From Vicinamibacteria bacterium (GTDB lineage: Bacteria; Acidobacteriota; Vicinamibacteria; Vicinamibacterales; UBA2999), in NCBI GenBank assembly GCA_025924295.1, contig JAICEG010000191.1, positions 1 through 9,328 of the forward strand: a stretch of DNA of 9,328 bases, given 5' to 3'. The notes under the pieces are model-generated. The model was not told where the DNA came from and ran no database searches. It worked only from the letters and a program-made list of their open reading frames with translations. Of the stretch, positions 1 to 9,328 are shown piece after piece. Positions within the stretch are counted from its first letter, which is position 1. Each line of letters begins with the position of its first letter. Position numbers and translations under genes: made by a program.

Positions 1-2
1 AT

Positions 3-98
3 TACCGCCCTGCGGTGCCGCAGTCGGTGCAGGGCCCGATGCTCGTGAAGGAGTACGGGATCAAGGGCAACACCAGCTGCTCCACGTGCCACCGGTGA
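3..98 (+). CDS. actA: ActA C-terminal end (multiheme cytochrome c of Alternative Complex III), 5' truncated
   Basis: Only the last 31 residues are inside the window, read in the frame that ends at TGA 96-98. The tail carries a CSTCH heme c attachment motif two residues before the stop (CSTCHR-stop), so the protein ends on a covalent heme site. Position directly before actB, with a 7-nt gap, matches the actABCDEF order of ACIII operons, where ActA is a periplasmic multiheme (usually pentaheme) cytochrome c anchored by one helix. From the sequence alone I can see one heme motif and the stop; the identity as ActA is inferred from synteny. The rest of the gene, and so the heme number, is outside the window. 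Confidence 0.85.
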   Translation, partial: YRPAVPQSVQGPMLVKEYGIKGNTSCSTCHR

Positions 99-105
99 CC
101 CGCAC

Positions 106-3171
<3,066 letters not shown>

Positions 3172-3173
3172 GG

Positions 3174-4586
<1,413 letters not shown>

Positions 4587-4590
4587 AGTG

Positions 4591-5136
4591 ATGGCACACG
4601 CCGCGCAACCAACGCAGTACGGCCTGATGGCGGAGTTCGACAGCCCGACGGCGCTCGTCAGCGCTGCGACCAAGGCACGCCTTGCGGGCTATCGGAAGAT
4701 GGACGCCTACTCGCCGATTCCGATCGAGGAGTTGAACGAGGCGCTGGATCTCAAGCGGACGAGGCTGCCGCTGCTCGTGCTCCTCGGCGGCATCTTTGGC
4801 GGACTCGGCGGCTTCAGCCTCGAGTACTGGGCGTCGGTGATCGCGTATCCGATGAACATCGGCGACCGTCCGCTCAACAGCTGGCCGCAGTTCATCCCGG
4901 TCACGTTCGAGACGACGGTCCTCGGCGCGGCCCTGACCTGCTTCGTCGGCATGTGGGCGCTGAATCGTCTGCCGCAACCCTATCACCCGGTGTTCAACGT
5001 GGATGCTTTCAGTCGCGCGTCAACCGACCGGTTCTTCCTCGTCATCGAGACGGCCGATCCACGTTTCGACGCGCACGCGACGAGGAAGTTCCTCGAGGGG
5101 CTGCATCCAGTGGGGGTATCCGACGTTGCGCCGTAA
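4591..5136 (+). CDS. actD: ActD: DUF3341 two-helix membrane subunit of ACIII
   Basis: A 181-aa protein of the DUF3341 family. It has an N-terminal soluble domain (about residues 8-55, beginning QYGLMAEFDSP) with the GLMAEF and AGYRKMDAYSPIPIEEL features typical of ActD. Two membrane helices follow at about 59-82 (glycine-rich, GGIFGGLGGF) and 101-124, and then a conserved RLPQPYHPVFNV segment and a short tail. In known ACIII structures ActD packs beside ActC and contributes no cofactor; its exact role is unclear. An in-frame GTG at 4588 would add one residue. ATG 4591 is preferred because GGGTGA (4581-4586) lies at a workable distance from it, while the GTG is only 1 nt away. The gap to actC is 4 nt, and the 3' end overlaps the chosen start of actE by 11 nt. 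Confidence 0.93.
   Translation: MAHAAQPTQYGLMAEFDSPTALVSAATKARLAGYRKMDAYSPIPIEELNEALDLKRTRLPLLVLLGGIFGGLGGFSLEYWASVIAYPMNIGDRPLNSWPQFIPVTFETTVLGAALTCFVGMWALNRLPQPYHPVFNVDAFSRASTDRFFLVIETADPRFDAHATRKFLEGLHPVGVSDVAP
5112..5117 (+). promoter_or_regulatory. Candidate ribosome binding site for the TTG start of actE
   Basis: A GGGGGT run lies 8 nt before TTG 5126, inside the 3' end of actD. It is the nearest purine-rich stretch to the point where the actE signal peptide begins, and with the signal-peptide position it decides the start choice. It is not a perfect Shine-Dalgarno sequence, so translation may also depend on ribosomes finishing actD. Confidence 0.45.
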
Positions 5137-5716
5137 CTTTCTCCCTCTTGCCGCCATCGTCGCGCTGAGTGTCGTGGTCGCGGCCTGCCGCCAGGACATG
5201 CACGACGCCCCGCGCTACGACCCGCTCGAGGCGAGCGCGTTCTTTCCGAACGGCTCCGCCGCGCGCACGCTCGTCGCCAACACGGTTCCGCGCGGGTTCC
5301 TGCGCGAGGACGAGCTGCTCTATACCGGCAAGGTGTCAGGACAGTTCGCTGACACGTTCCCGATGGCCGTGACGGCTGACGTGATGGCGCGAGGCCAGGA
5401 GCGCTACAACGTGTTCTGTTCGCCATGCCACGGCCGGACCGGCGTCGGCAACGGGATGATCGTGCAGCGCGGCTTCCGCCAGCCGCCGTCGTACCACGAG
5501 CAGCGGCTGCGTGAGGCACCAGCCGGCTACTTCTTCGATGTGATGACGAACGGCTTTGGCGCGATGCAGGACTACGCCGCGCAGGTGCCCGTGGCCGATC
5601 GCTGGGCGATCGCCGCCTACATTCGGGCGCTGCAGCTCAGTCACAGCGCCACGGTCGCGGACGTCCCAGCCGATCGTCGCGGTGACCTCGATCGACCCGC
5701 GCAGGAGAACCAGTGA
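5126..5716 (+). CDS. actE: ActE: monoheme cytochrome c lipoprotein of ACIII
   Basis: A 196-aa exported cytochrome c. From TTG 5126 the protein opens with two arginines, a hydrophobic core and a lipobox VAAC, so Cys21 is the likely lipidated residue after signal peptidase II cleavage. One heme c site is present, CSPCH at 98-102, in the RYNVFCSPCHGRTGVGNGM context usual for ActE; Met147 (FGAMQDYA) is the probable distal axial ligand. The family role is periplasmic electron transfer beside ActA, towards the terminal oxidase. The frame is also open to an ATG at 5003, but that would put 41 non-secretory residues, encoded inside actD, before the signal peptide, so the TTG is preferred. The start overlaps actD by 11 nt, and the stop overlaps the actF start in a GTGA. 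The start codon is the least certain point. Confidence 0.9.
   Translation: MRRNFLPLAAIVALSVVVAACRQDMHDAPRYDPLEASAFFPNGSAARTLVANTVPRGFLREDELLYTGKVSGQFADTFPMAVTADVMARGQERYNVFCSPCHGRTGVGNGMIVQRGFRQPPSYHEQRLREAPAGYFFDVMTNGFGAMQDYAAQVPVADRWAIAAYIRALQLSHSATVADVPADRRGDLDRPAQENQ
5703..5707 (+). promoter_or_regulatory. Ribosome binding site of actF
   Basis: AGGAG, 5 nt before the GTG at 5713, inside the end of actE. It supports the non-ATG start of actF and the GTGA stop/start overlap. Confidence 0.7.
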
Positions 5717-6936
5717 ACGTGGATACGACCTACTTGCCGCCAGTCGCCGACATCGAGCGCCTCAGGTCGAAGGCTCTGATCGCTGGTGTTGTCGGCCTCG
5801 CCGGCTGTGGCATCGGCCTGCTGGTCGATCGCGATCATTTCTTCCGCGCGTGGCTCGTCGCGTACATGCTGTTTCTTGGAATCGCGCTCGGGTCGATGGC
5901 CCTGATCATGATCCAGCATCTGTCCGGCGGCGGCTGGGGTGTGTTCCGGCGGATCTTCGAGGCATCCAGCCGCACGCTGCCGTTGCTGGCCGTGTTGTTC
6001 ATTCCCGTTCTACTGGGAGTCGGCTCGCTGTATCCCTGGTCTCATGCGGATCATGTCGCCGCTGACGCGGTGTTGCGGCACAAAGCTGCCTATCTGAACG
6101 TCCCGTTCTTCGTCGTGCGCGCGCTGATCTATTTCGCCGGGTGGCTCGGTATCGCGTTCCTCCTGAACAAGTGGTCGCGGCAGCAGGATGAGGGCAACGT
6201 GGCCGTGAACAGCCGGTTGCAGCGCCTGTCCGGCGCCGGCCTCGTGTTCTACGCGCTCGCCATCACCTTTGCTGGCATCGACTGGATCATGTCGCTCAAC
6301 CCGCACTGGTACTCGACGATCTTCGGGTTCCTGATGATTGGCGGCCAGGGTCTGGCAGCGCTCGCGTTCACGATCATCATCTCGACATTCCTCTTCAAGC
6401 ACGAGCCGATGTCCGGCCTGCTGAAGCCGCATCACTTCCACGACCTCGGCAAACTGATGTTCGCGTTCGTGATGTTGTGGGCGTACTTCAACTTCTCGCA
6501 GTACCTCCTCACGTTCGCGGCGAATCTCGTCGAAGAGATTCCCTACATGATCACGCGCACCAGCCACGGCTGGCAGTACCTCGCCGTCTTCCTGGTGTTG
6601 TTCCACTTCTTCGTGCCGTGGTTCCTGCTGCTGTCGCGCAATCTGAAGCGCACGCCGCATCGGCTCGTGATCATCGCGTTCTGGATCCTGTTCGTGCGTT
6701 TTGCCGACCTCTTCATGATGGTGTCGCCCGAGTTCGATTCCAGCGGCAGCAACCTGCATCTGTTGACCGGCGAGCACGCGAGCCACTTCTTCTTTCATTG
6801 GCTCGACCTGGCCGCGCCGCTGGCAATCGGCGGTTTGTGGCTCTGGATGTTCTTCTCGGAACTGCGGCAGCGACCGTTGCTGGCCACCGGCGATCCCTAC
6901 TTGCGGGAAGCGCTTGAAACCGGGGGAGGCCACTGA
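5713..6936 (+). CDS. actF: ActF: second NrfD-like membrane subunit of ACIII
   Basis: A 407-aa integral membrane protein with about ten hydrophobic segments, paralogous to ActC and often named quinol:cytochrome c oxidoreductase quinone-binding subunit 2. The first helix covers about residues 20-38. A QHLSGGGWG motif (68-76), followed by VFRRIFEASSR, is the recognisable ActF signature, and LYPWSHAD, KAAYLN and GIDWIMSLNPHWYST follow in the usual order. In ACIII structures ActF lies next to ActC. It lacks a demonstrated quinol but has been proposed to take part in proton movement. Translation starts at GTG 5713, with a good AGGAG upstream, and overlaps actE by 4 nt. The stop TGA overlaps the next ATG by one base (TGATG). 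Nothing looks truncated. Confidence 0.94.
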   Translation: MNVDTTYLPPVADIERLRSKALIAGVVGLAGCGIGLLVDRDHFFRAWLVAYMLFLGIALGSMALIMIQHLSGGGWGVFRRIFEASSRTLPLLAVLFIPVLLGVGSLYPWSHADHVAADAVLRHKAAYLNVPFFVVRALIYFAGWLGIAFLLNKWSRQQDEGNVAVNSRLQRLSGAGLVFYALAITFAGIDWIMSLNPHWYSTIFGFLMIGGQGLAALAFTIIISTFLFKHEPMSGLLKPHHFHDLGKLMFAFVMLWAYFNFSQYLLTFAANLVEEIPYMITRTSHGWQYLAVFLVLFHFFVPWFLLLSRNLKRTPHRLVIIAFWILFVRFADLFMMVSPEFDSSGSNLHLLTGEHASHFFFHWLDLAAPLAIGGLWLWMFFSELRQRPLLATGDPYLREALETGGGH

Positions 6937-7454
6937 TGGCCCACGATCCTCACGCTCACGCCCACGCGTCGGCCGACGACGAGTACCTCAATCCCGCGTC
7001 GGGATCGGGACACGAGCACACCGATGCCAACGTGTCGATGATCATCCAGTTCGCCGTGTGGCTCTCGGTGTCGGCGATCGTCGTGCACATCCTGATGTGG
7101 TTCACGTTCGCGATCTTCGTCGACCTTCGCGAGAACACGGGTCCCGCGGAGTTCCCGCTCGCCGCCGAGCAGGGTCCTCGCCTGCCAGCAGGTCCGCGAC
7201 TCCAGGCACAGCCGGCCAACGAGATCTACGATTTCCGTCTGCGCGAGAAGGCCGAACTCGAAGGCTATGGCTGGCTCGACAGAAACGCGGGCACCGTGCG
7301 GATTCCCATCGCGGAGGCCATGCGCCTGACGGTGGAGCGCGGATTGCCGTCGCGAGCGGCTGATGCAGCGGCGCCCGGTGCCTCGACCGAGTCCTCGAGT
7401 CTCATGCCGACCGACGGGAGCGCGGGACGAACACTGGAAAGAAGAAGGCAATAG
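6936..7454 (+). CDS. Small single-helix membrane protein of unknown function between ACIII and oxidase genes
   Basis: I do not recognise a named family for this 172-aa protein. The N-terminus is His- and Asp-rich (HDPHAHAHA at 3-11, GHEH at 25-28). One membrane helix covers about residues 34-62. A variable Pro/Ala linker follows, and then a compact block at about 105-140, reading EGYGWLDRNAGTVRIPI and then AEAMRLTVERGLPSR, which looks like a folded, conserved segment. The last 30 residues are Ala/Ser-rich and look disordered. I expect the first part in the cytoplasm and the C-terminal block in the periplasm, but topology is not certain. It starts on the TGATG overlap with actF behind a strong GGGGGAGG (6922-6929), so it should be made along with ActF. 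Position suggests an accessory subunit of ACIII or of the ACIII-oxidase supercomplex, perhaps comparable to the extra small subunits reported in some ACIIIs, or a copper/oxidase assembly factor. Confidence 0.85.
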   Translation: MAHDPHAHAHASADDEYLNPASGSGHEHTDANVSMIIQFAVWLSVSAIVVHILMWFTFAIFVDLRENTGPAEFPLAAEQGPRLPAGPRLQAQPANEIYDFRLREKAELEGYGWLDRNAGTVRIPIAEAMRLTVERGLPSRAADAAAPGASTESSSLMPTDGSAGRTLERRRQ

Positions 7455-7456
7455 CA

Positions 7457-8392
7457 ATGAATCCCGCAATGCAGAACTCGGAATTCAGAATTCAGAACCG
7501 GTCACGTCACACGTGGAGCCGATCGATGTGGCGTGTCGTGTTCATGATCTGCATTCTGCATTCAGCATTCAGCAGTGGCAGCGTCAGCGCTCAACAACAG
7601 CCCGGCATGCCCGGCTCCATGGGATTCACCGGCGGGGTTGTCGCGTCCAACGTGCCGCCCAAGATTGAGCACGTGACGTTTTCGCAGCGTCTCGGCGAAC
7701 AGCTCCCTCTCGACGCACGACTGACGGACGAAACGGGTCGCCAGGTCGAATTGGGTGAGTACTTCAAGAAGGACAAGCCGGTCGTACTGGCGTTCGTCTA
7801 CTACCAGTGCCCGATGCTCTGCCCTCTCGTGATGAACGGGATCTCGTCCGCGCTGAAGGTCGTGCCCTTCACCGCCGGCAAGGATTTCGACGTCGTGCTC
7901 GTCAGCTTCGACTCTCGCGAGACGCACGAGACGGCAAACGCGAAGAAACGTGCGCACCTCCTGCACTGGGCGGTCCCCGAAACGGCTGACGGCTGGCACT
8001 TGCTCACCGGGACCGACGAGCAGATCAAGCGTGTGACCTCGGCCGCGGGATTCACCTACGAATGGGACGAGGAGACGCAGCAGTTCGCCCACGTGAGCGG
8101 CATTCTGGTCGTGACGCCGGATGGGCGGTTGTCCCGTTATTTCTACGGTGTGGAATTCTCGCCCAAGGATCTGCGGCTCGCGCTCGTGGATTCCGGGCAG
8201 GGTCGCTTGGGTTCGGTGGTCGATGAGTTGTTGCTCTACTGCTTTCACTATGACCCCTCGAGTGGGCGGTACGGGGCCGTGTTCATGAACATCTTGCGAC
8301 TGGGCGCCGTGCTGACGGTCGGCCTCATCGTAGGTTTCGTGGTGCTGATGCGACTGCGCGAATCGCGCCGTGTCGCGGAAAGGCACGCCTGA
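7457..8392 (+). CDS. SCO1/SenC-family copper chaperone with C-terminal membrane anchor
   Basis: SCO proteins have a thioredoxin fold and deliver copper to, or reduce, the CuA site of oxidase subunit II. All the key residues are present: Cys118 and Cys122 in CPMLCP (the CxxxCP copper motif), Asp152 in SFDSRET, and His212 in FAHVSG, the third copper ligand. A secretion signal runs from about residue 24 to a VSA-QQQ cleavage site near residue 45. A second hydrophobic helix at about 280-300, followed by a basic tail, would anchor the C-terminus; many SCO proteins are instead anchored only at the N-terminus. The start is doubtful. ATG 7457 lies 2 nt after the previous stop with AAGG 8 nt upstream, but it gives a 23-residue leader encoded partly by 7-bp repeats. 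ATG 7526 has GGAG at 7515-7518 and yields a normal signal peptide (288 aa). The location before coxB fits a role in CuA assembly. Confidence 0.93.
   Translation: MNPAMQNSEFRIQNRSRHTWSRSMWRVVFMICILHSAFSSGSVSAQQQPGMPGSMGFTGGVVASNVPPKIEHVTFSQRLGEQLPLDARLTDETGRQVELGEYFKKDKPVVLAFVYYQCPMLCPLVMNGISSALKVVPFTAGKDFDVVLVSFDSRETHETANAKKRAHLLHWAVPETADGWHLLTGTDEQIKRVTSAAGFTYEWDEETQQFAHVSGILVVTPDGRLSRYFYGVEFSPKDLRLALVDSGQGRLGSVVDELLLYCFHYDPSSGRYGAVFMNILRLGAVLTVGLIVGFVVLMRLRESRRVAERHA
7468..7576. repeat. Inverted pair of 7-bp-period repeat arrays overlapping the SCO gene start
   Basis: The left array, 7468-7495, reads as four heptads: AATGCAG, AACTCGG, AATTCAG, AATTCAG. The right array, 7549-7576, reads CTGCATT, CTGCATT, CAGCATT, CAGCAGT, which on the other strand is the same kind of heptad. 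Paired antiparallel, about 21 of 28 positions match around a 53-nt centre, so the transcript could fold into an imperfect hairpin. The AT-rich heptads differ from the GC-rich neighbouring codons, and they encode the leader (MQNSEFRIQN) and part of the signal-peptide core (CILHSAF). It looks like an interspersed intergenic repeat now inside or beside coding sequence. There is only one copy in the window, so mobility cannot be shown. Confidence 0.7.
7515..7518 (+). promoter_or_regulatory. Candidate ribosome binding site for an internal SCO start at ATG 7526
   Basis: GGAG, 7 nt before the in-frame ATG at 7526, in the loop between the two repeat arms. It would give a SCO precursor whose signal peptide begins Met-Trp-Arg, without the unusual leader. 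It competes with the upstream ATG 7457. Confidence 0.45.
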
Positions 8393-8398
8393 GCGTTT

Positions 8399-9328
8399 AT
8401 GTTTTCTGGGATTCCACTGTTTCCTCAACAGGCGTCAACGCTCGCGGCGGATGTCGACGCGCTGTACCTCTTCATCATCGCGGTGACGGCGTTCTTCGGC
8501 ATTCTCACCACCGTCGTGGTGATTTACTTTGCCGCGAAGTACCGCACCGACGACCCGATGAAGGTCGGCGCGCGGATCCACGGATCGATCCCCTTAGAGC
8601 TGGCGTGGTCGATCATCCCGTTCCTCATCAGCATCGTCATCTTCGGTTGGGCAGCCAAGGTCTACTTCGACCTTTACCGCCCGCCCGATCAGGCGCTCGA
8701 GATCTATGCGACCGGCAAGCGATGGATGTGGAAGTTCCAGCATCTCGACGGTCAGAACGAAATCAACGAGCTGCACGTGCCGCTGGGCCGACCGGTCAAG
8801 GTGACTTTCACCTCCGAGGACGTGCTGCACTCGCTGTTCTTCCCGGCATTCCGTACGAAAGCCGACGCGATCCCCGGCCGATACAGCAGCGTCTGGTTCA
8901 CTCCGACGATTGTTGGTGAGCATCATCTCTTCTGCGCCGAATACTGCGGCACCAACCACTCCGGTATGATCGGCAAGGTCATCGTCATGGAGCCCACCGC
9001 CTACGAGGCGTGGCTCAGTGGCAACGTCGCAGGCACCTCGCTGGCGCAGCGCGGTCAGCGGCTGTTCAGCGATCTGGCGTGCAACACCTGCCACCTCGAG
9101 GATGGCCGTGGCCGAGGGCCGGCGCTCACCAACAAGTTCGGGTTCTCAGAGCGGCTCGCGGACGGCACGACGGTCCCCATCGACGAAGCGTACCTGCGGG
9201 AGTCGATCCTGAGGCCGCAAGCGAAAGTGGTCGACGGATATCAGCCGTTGATGCCGACGTTCCAGGGGCTCGTCAGCGAGGAAAATGTGATGGCGCTCGT
9301 CGAGTACGTGAAGTCGCTGCGTCCGCAG
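8399..9328 (+). CDS. coxB: Cytochrome c oxidase subunit II with fused cytochrome c domain (caa3-type), 3' truncated
   Basis: 310 codons are visible and the frame is open at the right edge. Two membrane helices lie at about residues 21-47 and 67-89, with the subunit II motif PLELAWSIIP before the second. The cupredoxin domain has the full CuA ligand set: His144 (VLHSLFFP), then Cys179, Glu181, Cys183, His187 and Met190 in CAEYCGTNHSGM. A cytochrome c domain is fused behind it: CNTCH at 228-232, with Met285 (PLMPTF) as probable axial ligand. This architecture defines caa3-type oxidases, which take electrons directly through the fused heme. Start ATG 8399 is 6 nt after the SCO stop. No clear Shine-Dalgarno sequence is visible, so coupling to SCO translation is possible. 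The visible end (VEYVKSLRPQ) is the usual last helix of the cytochrome domain, so little is probably missing. Subunit I would be expected next, outside the window. Confidence 0.95.
   Translation, partial: MFSGIPLFPQQASTLAADVDALYLFIIAVTAFFGILTTVVVIYFAAKYRTDDPMKVGARIHGSIPLELAWSIIPFLISIVIFGWAAKVYFDLYRPPDQALEIYATGKRWMWKFQHLDGQNEINELHVPLGRPVKVTFTSEDVLHSLFFPAFRTKADAIPGRYSSVWFTPTIVGEHHLFCAEYCGTNHSGMIGKVIVMEPTAYEAWLSGNVAGTSLAQRGQRLFSDLACNTCHLEDGRGRGPALTNKFGFSERLADGTTVPIDEAYLRESILRPQAKVVDGYQPLMPTFQGLVSEENVMALVEYVKSLRPQ

Noticed and set aside
5003..5125. ATG 5003 as the start of actE
   Set aside because: It would place 41 basic, Ser-rich residues before the lipoprotein signal peptide; their sequence is explained by the overlapping actD frame.
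6010..6933. 307-codon minus-strand frame opposite actF
   Set aside because: Same mirror composition (Glu/Gln/His/Arg-rich) opposite a membrane protein; not a gene.
7562..8428. 288-codon minus-strand frame opposite the SCO gene
   Set aside because: Shadow of a strongly supported SCO gene, with no motif of its own.

Overview
The window lies inside a single plus-strand respiratory operon. It encodes an Alternative Complex III (ACIII, a quinol:electron-acceptor oxidoreductase unrelated to cytochrome bc1), followed directly by the first genes of a cytochrome c oxidase module. The order is: 3' end of actA (multiheme cytochrome c), actB (Tat-exported iron-sulfur/molybdopterin-like protein), actC (NrfD-type membrane subunit), actD (DUF3341 two-helix protein), actE (monoheme lipoprotein cytochrome c), actF (second NrfD-type membrane subunit), a small one-helix membrane protein of unknown function, a SCO1/SenC copper chaperone, and the 5' part of coxB (CuA subunit II with a fused cytochrome c domain). 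coxB runs off the right edge.

The genes are extremely tightly packed. Successive junctions are gaps of 7, 2, 4, 2 and 6 nt or overlaps of 11, 4 and 1 nt. No stretch over 300 nt is non-coding, and I see no internal promoter or terminator, so one long message is the simplest reading. The longest interval without a clear function of its own is the atypical sequence at the start of the SCO gene (about 7460-7576). It carries 7-bp-period repeats in inverted orientation and looks like an interspersed repeat that has become part of the coding sequence.

Working model: quinol is oxidised at the ActC side of the membrane. Electrons pass through the Fe-S clusters of ActB and the hemes of ActA and ActE, then to the cytochrome c domain fused to CoxB, then to CuA and the oxidase. 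The SCO protein would load CuA. This is the logic of an ACIII-caa3 oxidase supercomplex encoded as one unit.

The organism is a high-GC, aerobic, Gram-negative-type bacterium. ACIII rather than bc1, its direct linkage to SCO and a caa3-type CoxB, and the 7-bp repeats would fit Acidobacteriota (for example Vicinamibacteria). That assignment is an inference from memory and is not demonstrated here. Most of the window is a well-known system; the unexplained parts are the repeat at the SCO start and the small unassigned protein.
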